Part shown: piece after piece, positions 58,069 to 64,000 of the stretch
Layout: the number at the start of each line of letters is the position of its first letter
Numbering within the stretch: position 1 is the stretch's first letter
Assembly (NCBI RefSeq): GCF_001429505.1
Contig: NZ_LMJW01000001.1
Coordinates: forward strand, 1,118,606-1,182,605
Source of the DNA: Allobosea sp. Root483D1
GTDB taxonomy: Bacteria > Pseudomonadota > Alphaproteobacteria > Rhizobiales > Beijerinckiaceae
Length of the DNA stretch: 64,000 nucleotides
Direction: 5' to 3'
The notes under the pieces: model-generated
Database searches by the model: none
Seen by the model: the letters and a program-made list of their open reading frames with translations, nothing else
Told to the model about the DNA's origin: nothing
Program-made: the position numbers and the translations under genes

Positions 58069-58875
58069 TCATACGGTGAGCACCGCCGAAGTCAGCAATT
58101 GCGTGTAGGCGTGCTGGGGATCGTCGAGGACCTGGTCGGTCAGGCCCTGCTCGACGACGCGGCCATCCTTCATCACCATCAACCGGTCGGTGAGCAGGCG
58201 GGCGACGGCGAGGTCATGGGTGACGATGATCGCGGCGAGGCCGAGATCGCGCACCAGCACGCGCAGCAGGTCAAGCAGGCGGGCCTGGACGGAGACGTCG
58301 AGGCCGCCGGTCGGCTCGTCCATGAAGACGAGCTTCGGTTCGGAGACCAGCACGCGGGCGATCTGCAGGCGCTGCTGCATGCCGCCGGAGAACTGGCGCG
58401 GCCGGTCGTCGATGCGGTTTCCGGCGATTTCGACGCGCTGCAGCCAGTCGAGCGCGGTTTCGCGGATTTTTCCGTAATGGCGGGCGCCATTGTCCATCAG
58501 CCGCTCGCCGACATTGCCGCCGGCCGAGACGTCCATGCGCAGGCCGTCGCGCGGGTTCTGGTGGACGATGCCCCAGGCGGTGCGCATCAGCCGGCGCCGC
58601 TCCTGCTCGGCGACCGAATAGATGTCGAGCGGTTCGGCTCCGCCACGGAACAGAACCTCGCCCTCGTCAGGCTTGTCGATGCCGGCGAGACAGCGCAGCA
58701 AGGTCGACTTGCCCGAGCCGGATTCGCCGACGATCCCCAGCACCTCGCCCGGCCAGAGGTCGAAGGAGACATCGGCGCAGCCGATGCGCTCGCCATAGAA
58801 GCGGCTGACATTGGCGACGGAGAGCAAGGGCTCGGGATCGAGCGTCAATTGCTGCGGATTGACCTGCATGTTCAT
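58069..58875 (-). CDS. phnK: Phosphonate C-P lyase system protein PhnK
   Basis: 268-residue ABC-type ATPase that docks on the PhnGHIJ core. Walker A GESGSGKST is near residue 50, the signature FSGGMQQRLQIARVLVS near 163, and Walker B VFMDEPTGGLD near 185. It is coupled to phnJ by a 4-base ATGA overlap. Confidence 0.95.
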   Translation of the reverse strand: MNMQVNPQQLTLDPEPLLSVANVSRFYGERIGCADVSFDLWPGEVLGIVGESGSGKSTLLRCLAGIDKPDEGEVLFRGGAEPLDIYSVAEQERRRLMRTAWGIVHQNPRDGLRMDVSAGGNVGERLMDNGARHYGKIRETALDWLQRVEIAGNRIDDRPRQFSGGMQQRLQIARVLVSEPKLVFMDEPTGGLDVSVQARLLDLLRVLVRDLGLAAIIVTHDLAVARLLTDRLMVMKDGRVVEQGLTDQVLDDPQHAYTQLLTSAVLTV

Positions 58876-59792
58876 GGCTTATCCTCGACCAGATGCAGCG
58901 CCGAGGCGTCGGCGAGCATCGCGCCGCGATGGCCCTCGGCCCGCCGCGTCTCGCAATGATGGCTGTCGGAGCAGACGAACATCCGCCCGCCCTGGTCGTC
59001 GATCACGACCTCGTCGAGATAGGAATCGGCCGCGCCGCAGAGGGCGCAGGGCTGCTCCCAGCTCTGGATCCGGAAGGGGTGATCCTCGAAATCGAGGCTG
59101 CGTACGCTGGTGTGCGGCGGCACGGCATAGATGCGCTTCTCGCGGCCGGCGCCGAAGAGCTGCAGCGCAGGCGACATCTGCATCTTCGGATTGTCGAATT
59201 TCGGGATCGGCGAGGGCGCCATGACATAGCGGCCATTGACCATGACCGGGTAGTCATAGGTCGTCGTCACCTCGCCGAAGCGGGCGATGTTCTCGTAGAG
59301 CTTGACCTGCATTAGCCCGTATTCGGCCCAGGCGTGCATTTTGCGCGTCTCGGCCTCGTGCGGCTCGAGCTTCCTGAGCGGCTCGGGCTGCGGCACCTGA
59401 TAGACCATGATCTGCCCGCTTTTCAGCGGCGCCTCGGGGATGCGGTGGCGGGTCTGGATGATCGTCGCCTCGTCCGTCGCCTCGGTCGTCCTGGCGTCGG
59501 CTGTGCGTTCGAAGAAGCGGCGGATCGAGACAGCATTGGTGGTGTCGTCGGCGCCCTGGTCGATGACTTTCAGCGTATCGTCGGGGCCGATGATCGCGGC
59601 GGTGACCTGGATGCCGCCGGTGCCCCAGCCGCGGGCGAGCGGCATCTCGCGCGAGCCGAAGGGTACCTGGTAGCCCGGCACGGCGACGGCCTTGAGCAGC
59701 GCGCGGCGGATCATCCGCTTGGTCTGCTCGTCGAGATAGGCGTAGTTGTAAGCCGGCTTGGCGTCGTCGCTGATGCTCTGGTGCACGGTCAT
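58872..59792 (-). CDS. phnJ: Alpha-D-ribose 1-methylphosphonate 5-phosphate C-P lyase
   Basis: 306-residue radical SAM enzyme that breaks the carbon-phosphorus bond. The unusual cluster motif CX2CX21C is exact: Cys249, Cys252 and Cys274. A further Cys (280) matches the catalytic Cys near the C-terminus, and Gly40 in AVPGYQVPFG matches the glycyl-radical site. All key residues are therefore present. Overlaps: ATGA with phnI upstream and ATGA with phnK downstream. Confidence 0.97.
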   Translation of the reverse strand: MTVHQSISDDAKPAYNYAYLDEQTKRMIRRALLKAVAVPGYQVPFGSREMPLARGWGTGGIQVTAAIIGPDDTLKVIDQGADDTTNAVSIRRFFERTADARTTEATDEATIIQTRHRIPEAPLKSGQIMVYQVPQPEPLRKLEPHEAETRKMHAWAEYGLMQVKLYENIARFGEVTTTYDYPVMVNGRYVMAPSPIPKFDNPKMQMSPALQLFGAGREKRIYAVPPHTSVRSLDFEDHPFRIQSWEQPCALCGAADSYLDEVVIDDQGGRMFVCSDSHHCETRRAEGHRGAMLADASALHLVEDKP

Positions 59793-60985
59793 TCCGCGGC
59801 CTCCGGCAGGGCTTGGTTCGCTTGATCGGCGAGACGCTCCTGGCGTTCCTGCCGCTCCTTTCGGATGCGGCGGATCAATTCGAGCTCGCCTTGGAAATCG
59901 ACATAGTGCGGCAGCTTGAGGTGCTCGACGAAGCCGGCCGCCTCGACATTGTCTGAGTGGTAGAGGACGAACTCGTCCTGCTGGGCCGGATAGGTCGCCG
60001 CCTCGCCGAACTCGCGCGCCTTCAGCGCCCGGTCGACCAGCGACATCGACATCGCCTTGCGCTCGCTATGGCCGAAGGAGAGCCCATAACCGCGCGTGAA
60101 CTGCGGCGGCACCTCCTTGGAGCCGGCGAACTGGTTGACCATCTGGCATTCGGTCAGGGTGATCTCGCCGAGATCGACGGCAAAGCCGAGTTCTTCCGGT
60201 ACGAACTCGACCGCGACCTCGCCGACGCGAACCTCGCCGACGAAGGGGTGGCTGTTGCCGAAGCCGCGTTGCACGGAATAGCCGAGGCCGAGCATGAAGC
60301 CCTCGTCGCCGCGCGCCATCGCCTGCAGCCGGACATCGCGCTCGGCTGGGAAGGTGACGGGCTCGCGGGTCAGGTCGAAGGGCCGCGGATCGCCTTCGGG
60401 GGGCGTTTCCTCTTCCATCAACCCCTCGGCGCCGAGGATATCGGGCACGCGCGGCATGAAGGCGTCGAGGGGTTTCACGTCATGCTCGGGCTTGACCCGA
60501 GCATCTCCTGCCGTGTTTGCGCTGGAGGCGCCCTCTTGTCCTGAGATGGTCGGGTCAAGCCCGACCATGACGTCCGGGGAATCCATCAGCGAAAAATCGA
60601 AGAGCCGGTGGGTGTAGTCATAGGTCGGACCGAGCACCTGGCCGCCGGGCAGGTCCTTGTAGGTTGCCGAGACGCGGCGGCGGATCGCCATCTTGGCCGT
60701 GTCGAGCGGCTCGGACGAGCCGAAGCGCGGCAGCGTCGTGCGATAGGCCCGCATCAGGAAGGCGGCCTCGATCGCATCGCCCTGAGCCTGCTTCAGTGCC
60801 AGCGCCGCGAGATCGGGATCGTAGAGCGAGCCTTCGTTCATCACGCGAGCGCAGGCCAAACCCATCTGCTCACGGATCTGCGCGACAGCGAGCTCCGGTA
60901 CGCCCTCGTCGCCGCGGCGCGCCTCGGCAACGAGATCATGGGTGGCGAGGATGGCGGCTTCGCCGCCCTTGACCGCGACATACAT
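59789..60985 (-). CDS. phnI: Carbon-phosphorus lyase complex subunit PhnI (with repeat insertion)
   Basis: 398-residue subunit of the C-P lyase core, the nucleosidase that transfers phosphonate to the ribose of ATP with PhnG, PhnH and PhnL. Family landmarks are VKGGEAAI at the start, KDLPGGQVLGPTYDYTHRL near residue 110-130, LTECQMVNQF near 275 and FVEHLKLPHYVDFQ near 360. Between RLFDF and MPRVPDILG, about 32 residues (138-170; MVGLDPTISG ... RVKPEHDV) are encoded by a palindromic repeat (60477-60573) and have no family counterpart. The frame is intact, so a longer surface loop is expected. The ATG at 60985 sets the family start; ATGA overlap with phnJ. Confidence 0.94.
   Translation of the reverse strand: MYVAVKGGEAAILATHDLVAEARRGDEGVPELAVAQIREQMGLACARVMNEGSLYDPDLAALALKQAQGDAIEAAFLMRAYRTTLPRFGSSEPLDTAKMAIRRRVSATYKDLPGGQVLGPTYDYTHRLFDFSLMDSPDVMVGLDPTISGQEGASSANTAGDARVKPEHDVKPLDAFMPRVPDILGAEGLMEEETPPEGDPRPFDLTREPVTFPAERDVRLQAMARGDEGFMLGLGYSVQRGFGNSHPFVGEVRVGEVAVEFVPEELGFAVDLGEITLTECQMVNQFAGSKEVPPQFTRGYGLSFGHSERKAMSMSLVDRALKAREFGEAATYPAQQDEFVLYHSDNVEAAGFVEHLKLPHYVDFQGELELIRRIRKERQERQERLADQANQALPEAAE
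60477..60573. repeat. Palindromic dispersed repeat inserted in frame within phnI
   Basis: 97 bases with 31-base inverted arms (60477-60507 and 60543-60573) differing at two positions, around a 35-base centre. Bases 60478-60510 are identical to 47076-47108 in the phnD-phnE gap. The element keeps the phnI frame open and adds about 32 residues, in the manner of the palindromic elements described inside Rickettsia genes. Confidence 0.85.
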
Positions 60986-61007
60986 CAGTAAAGCTCCCGG
61001 CGGGGCA

Positions 61008-61610
61008 TCAGCGGGCCCCCACGATTTGGGTCGAGCGCGGCAGGCCAAGCGCCTGCGTGCCATGGACCAGCAGCAGGTCGATGCCGAGCGGATAGAGCGT
61101 GGCGTTGCCCTCGACCTCGGCCCAGAAGCCGGGGCGCAGCCCGGCAGGAGCGATCGTCCGATGGCCGGCGATGCCGGGACCTTCGAGCGTGACGGCCTCG
61201 CCGCCTTCGAGCCCGCCGCATTGGACGAGCACCGTGGTCGAGCGATCGGGGAACTGGTCGTCACCGGCGTTGAAGGAGGCGAGCTTCGGTTCGCTTGCAG
61301 CGCCGTCGATCACGGCGAAGGCGGCTCGAGAGGGTTCCTCGACCAGCGCGGCGCCGCAATGGAAGCGCAGCCAGGCGCCGGCGGGGCCGTCGCGCAGGGC
61401 GACCGGCAGCCAGATCGGCGTTTCATAATCGGCGAGCGTCAGCAGCGCGACCGCCGTTGCGGGTTCGAGCCCGGTCGGGGCTTCGATCGCATCGCCAAGA
61501 TCGCGGGCAAGGCCAGGCTCCGAGAGCGCTGCCAGCAAAGCGCGGAATGCGCCTTGCGACTGGAAAACCGGGTCGGAGAAGCCGGCATGGATCTGGTTGC
61601 CGTCCTGCAT
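61008..61610 (-). CDS. phnH: Phosphonate C-P lyase system protein PhnH
   Basis: 200-residue core subunit with a PLP-transferase-like fold but no PLP role. GFSDPVFQSQGAFRALL near residue 8-24 and GFWAEVEGNATLYPLGIDLLL near 160-185 are typical. The frame extends upstream through phnG in another frame; the ATG at 61610 (MQDGNQIHAGF) follows the phnG stop by 2 bases, which supports coupling. Confidence 0.92.
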   Translation of the reverse strand: MQDGNQIHAGFSDPVFQSQGAFRALLAALSEPGLARDLGDAIEAPTGLEPATAVALLTLADYETPIWLPVALRDGPAGAWLRFHCGAALVEEPSRAAFAVIDGAASEPKLASFNAGDDQFPDRSTTVLVQCGGLEGGEAVTLEGPGIAGHRTIAPAGLRPGFWAEVEGNATLYPLGIDLLLVHGTQALGLPRSTQIVGAR

Positions 61611-61612
61611 CG

Positions 61613-62053
61613 TCACGCTCCCCTGACCAGGGTGAAGAAGTCGACCTTGGTCGCCGCCGCCTTGCGTGAGGCGAGGTCGCGGGCGGCCTGCTGCTTCTGC
61701 GCCAAGGCAAAGACACCGCGCCGCAGCGGGCCGGTCTCGATTTCGCCCTGGAGAAGCGCGTCGGTGATCGCCGCCAGCCGCGCCTTCCGGCCGTCGCGGC
61801 CGAGAGCATAGGAGAAGCCCATCGCGCCGCCTTCGAGCCGGACCACGCAACGCGTCACCGTGGCCTCGCCGAGATTGAAGCGGCGGCCGGCGCCGCCGGC
61901 GCGACCTTCGACCATGACGGTGCCGGTCTCGGGCGCCTTGAGCAGTTCATGCGTCGGCAACGGGCCGCCTTGCTGCAGCAAAGCGTCGATCTCGCCTTGC
62001 GTGGCACGGGCCAGGACTGCCATCCAATGCTGGCGTGTCGCGATTTCCGTCAT
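61613..62053 (-). CDS. phnG: Phosphonate C-P lyase system protein PhnG
   Basis: 146-residue core subunit that with PhnH, PhnI and PhnJ forms the C-P lyase complex. RQHWMAVLARA near the start, the strand FNLGEATVTRCVVRL near 68 and GFSYALGRDGRKARLAAITDAL (seen in parts) near 87-108 match the family. The frame opens seven codons earlier; the ATG at 62053 (MTEIATRQHW) is the family start. First gene of the lyase operon, 88 bases from the divergent phnF. Confidence 0.92.
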   Translation of the reverse strand: MTEIATRQHWMAVLARATQGEIDALLQQGGPLPTHELLKAPETGTVMVEGRAGGAGRRFNLGEATVTRCVVRLEGGAMGFSYALGRDGRKARLAAITDALLQGEIETGPLRRGVFALAQKQQAARDLASRKAAATKVDFFTLVRGA

Positions 62054-62082
62054 GCCGTGTCGGCCTCTCGCCAAGCGCTAAT

Positions 62083-62123
62083 GTCTAGACTATAATAAGT
62101 CCGCCGTTGGAAAAGGTCTATAC
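62083..62123. promoter_or_regulatory. Paired PhnF-type operators in the phnG-phnF divergent region
   Basis: GTCTAGAC (62083-62090) and GTCTATAC (62116-62123) are 33 bases apart, about three helical turns, in the 88-base region between phnG and phnF. The second reads GGTCTATAC in context, the reverse of the GTATAGACC core of the site described for mycobacterial PhnF. An AT-rich TATTATAGT on the minus strand next to the first site could be the phnG -10. This predicts PhnF control of both directions. Confidence 0.65.
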
Positions 62124-62141
62124 ATTTTGGATGAAATTTTG

Positions 62142-62891
62142 ATGACGGCCGGCCTGCCTGACAATCAGGGTGGCGATGGCGGCACGGCATGGCGGCGGAT
62201 CGCCGACGCGCTCGCGGCCTCGATCGAGCAGGGCGAATACGAGCCTGGCGATACGCTGCCGGCCTCGGTCGCTTTGGCCGAGCGCTATGGCGTGCACCGG
62301 CACACGGTGCGCCAGGCCTTCCGGCATCTGGCCGAACGCGGACTGGTGACGGTCTCACGGGGCCGTGGCACGCAGGTGACGGCGCCGCGCTTCCCCTACA
62401 AGCTCGGCCGCCGGGTCAGCATGCGCACCAATTTCGGTGCGGCCGGCATCGCCGTCTCAGGCGCGGTGCTGGCCTCGGAGATCGTCGCTGGCGAGGCGGA
62501 GCATTGCGCGGTGCTCGGCTTGCCTGCGGGCACGCCGCTCTGGGCGATCGAGACCCTGAGCCGAGCCGGCGGCACACCTGTCGGCACCGGCATTCACTAT
62601 CTCAGCGTCGAGCGCTTTCCGCGTTTCGACGAGATTCTGACGGAAGCCGGATCATCGATCACCGCCGCCTTCAAAGCCTGCGGGATCGCCGACTATGTCC
62701 GGCGCTCGACGCGGCTGGCGGCGCGGCTGGCGAGCGAGCGCGAGGCGGCGCTGCTCAAGATCGAGCCCGGCGCGGCGGTGCTGACCTCGGATGCGATCGA
62801 TGCGCTGCCGGACCTGACGCCGATCCACATCGTCAACAGCGTCTTCGCCGGCGAGCGGATGGAGATGGTGGTCGAGCCCTTCGGGGATTAA
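62142..62891 (+). CDS. phnF: Phosphonate metabolism transcriptional regulator PhnF (GntR/HutC family)
   Basis: 249 residues. The winged HTH is at about 12-75 (ALAASIEQGEYEPGDTLPAS in parts, VHRHTVRQAFRHLAERGLV). A UTRA ligand domain is at about 90-245. A TTG at 62127 is in frame, but the ATG at 62142 has GGATGA eight bases before it. It is divergent from phnGHIJKLM with two GTCTANAC sites between, so it is probably the repressor of the lyase operon. Confidence 0.92.
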   Translation: MTAGLPDNQGGDGGTAWRRIADALAASIEQGEYEPGDTLPASVALAERYGVHRHTVRQAFRHLAERGLVTVSRGRGTQVTAPRFPYKLGRRVSMRTNFGAAGIAVSGAVLASEIVAGEAEHCAVLGLPAGTPLWAIETLSRAGGTPVGTGIHYLSVERFPRFDEILTEAGSSITAAFKACGIADYVRRSTRLAARLASEREAALLKIEPGAAVLTSDAIDALPDLTPIHIVNSVFAGERMEMVVEPFGD

Positions 62892-62917
62892 AGCCCCGTT
62901 CGCCGAGATCGCTCGGC

Positions 62918-64000
62918 TCAGCCGCGCTCGTAGAGCAGGCGGGCACGGATGGTGCCGTCCAGCGCCCGGATCTCCTCGATGATCTCGCGCGCGATCTCGC
63001 CGACCGGATCGGCTTCCATCACGACATAGCCGATCTCGCCGTCGGTCTGGAAATTCTGGGCGGCGATGTTGATGTTGCGGCTGGCGAAGACGTCGTTGAG
63101 GCGACGCAGCATGCCGGGCGCATTGCGCTGGACCTGGATGAAGCGGGTGCCGGTCGGGCGCGCCGGCAGCTGGACTTGCGGGAAATTGACCGCGCCGACG
63201 GTCGAGCCGACATCGGAATAATCCACCAGCTTGCGCGCCACCTCGGCGCCGATGCGCTCCTGCGCTTCTTCGGTCGAGCCACCGATATGCGGGGTCAGGA
63301 TGACATTGGGCAGGCCCTGCAGCGGGGTGACGAAGCGCTCGCTGTTGGAGGCCGGCTCCTTCGGGAAGACGTCAACGGCGGCGCCAGCGAGATGGCCGGT
63401 CCGCAGCGCCTCGGCGAGCGCATCGAGGTCGACCACGGTGCCGCGCGAATTGTTGATGAGGTAGGCGCCCTTGCGCATCGCCGCGATCTCGGCCTTGCCG
63501 ATCATGTTGTGCGTGGCGGGTGTTTCCGGCACGTGCAGCGAGACGACGTCGCTGTTCGCGAGCAGGGCTTTCAGGCTCTCGACCGGCTCGGTGTTGCCGT
63601 GGCGCAGGCGATCGGTGTGATCGTAGTAGATCACCCGCATGCCCATCGCCTCGGCGATGTTGGAAAGCTGGCTGCCGATATTGCCGTAGCCGACGATGCC
63701 GAGCACCTTGCCGCGCACTTCGAAGGAGGCGTTGGCGGACTTGTCCCAGCCGCCGTCATGCGCCGAGCGCGAGCGGTCGGGAATCCGGCGCAGCAGCATG
63801 ACGATCTCGCCGATGGTCAGTTCGGCGACGCTGCGGGTGTTGGAGAAGGGCGCGTTGAAGACCGGAACGCCGCGCAGGCGCGCCGCGTCGAGATCAACCT
63901 GGTTGGTGCCGACCGAGAAGCAGCCGACGGCGAAAAGGCGCTTGGCGGCGGAAAAGACCGGCTCGGTCAGCTGGGTGCGCGAGCGGATGCCGAGGATGTG
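62918..64000 (-). CDS. serA: Phosphoglycerate dehydrogenase (3' part; start beyond window)
   Basis: The last 360 residues of a D-3-phosphoglycerate dehydrogenase, the first enzyme of serine synthesis; the 5' end lies past base 64000. The NAD fold has VGYGNIGSQ. FSVGTNQVDLDAA and GVPVFNAPFSNTRSVAELT are substrate- and NAD-site motifs, and LTPHIGGSTEEAQ carries the catalytic His. A C-terminal ACT domain (RFIQVQRNAPGMLRRLNDVF in part) indicates serine feedback control as in the ~410-residue E. coli type. It converges on phnF. Confidence 0.95.
   Translation of the reverse strand, partial: HILGIRSRTQLTEPVFSAAKRLFAVGCFSVGTNQVDLDAARLRGVPVFNAPFSNTRSVAELTIGEIVMLLRRIPDRSRSAHDGGWDKSANASFEVRGKVLGIVGYGNIGSQLSNIAEAMGMRVIYYDHTDRLRHGNTEPVESLKALLANSDVVSLHVPETPATHNMIGKAEIAAMRKGAYLINNSRGTVVDLDALAEALRTGHLAGAAVDVFPKEPASNSERFVTPLQGLPNVILTPHIGGSTEEAQERIGAEVARKLVDYSDVGSTVGAVNFPQVQLPARPTGTRFIQVQRNAPGMLRRLNDVFASRNINIAAQNFQTDGEIGYVVMEADPVGEIAREIIEEIRALDGTIRARLLYERG

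Overview
The window reads as a chromosomal segment of a GC-rich alphaproteobacterium of the order Hyphomicrobiales (Rhizobiales). Bosea or a close relative is my best guess. The evidence is the atpHAGDC order with priA just upstream, the sdhCDAB order, a complete C-P lyase operon, ethylmalonyl-CoA-type enzymes, many tripartite tricarboxylate (Bug/TctC) proteins, and dispersed palindromic repeats of a type common in this order. The genus is an inference. I see no prophage, insertion sequence, integrase, tRNA, rRNA or CRISPR array. No stretch longer than about 300 bases lacks a gene.

Layout. 0-5.2 kb: a TetR-adaptor-RND efflux operon on the minus strand behind a 24-bp operator palindrome. 5.4-7.4 kb: an amidotransferase and a DadA-like oxidase, overlapping by 4 bases. 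7.4-12.9 kb: creD, then sdhCDAB with a coupled GFA-family gene. 13.2-14.4 kb: a metzincin-type zinc protease and a small secreted protein of unknown function. 14.4-19.0 kb: a MaoC hydratase, a racemase-family protein, a PLP-dependent dehydratase fused in frame to a DUF429 protein, and a divergent CoA-ester lyase. 19.0-26.7 kb: F1 ATP synthase genes and priA. 26.7-29.8 kb: a tctCBA transporter. 29.9-39.0 kb: a degenerate trypsin-like protein divergent from a bacterial alpha-2-macroglobulin and pbpC. 39.0-45.1 kb: an orphan Bug protein and a second RND efflux system with a divergent TetR. 45.2-48.9 kb: phnCDEE phosphonate transport behind a Pho box. 49.1-52.0 kb: GST, a YdcZ-type DMT transporter, a SugE/Gdx SMR protein and a LysR regulator. 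52.0-54.7 kb: kdsD and an outer-membrane barrel. 54.8-62.9 kb: the C-P lyase operon phnGHIJKLM plus a 2H phosphoesterase and a hexapeptide transferase, divergent from phnF. 62.9-64.0 kb: the 3' part of serA.

The main theme is phosphonate use. Uptake (phnCDEE) carries a PhoB-like site, while catabolism (phnG to the hexapeptide gene) faces phnF across two GTCTANAC sites 33 bp apart. phnN and phnP do not occur in the window. phnI carries a palindromic dispersed repeat as an in-frame insertion, and one arm of that repeat is identical over 33 bases to a repeat lying between phnD and phnE. Other points of interest are the DUF429-dehydratase fusion in DNA of visibly lower GC, the metzincin/secreted-protein pair, and the pseudo-protease facing the alpha-2-macroglobulin/pbpC pair.
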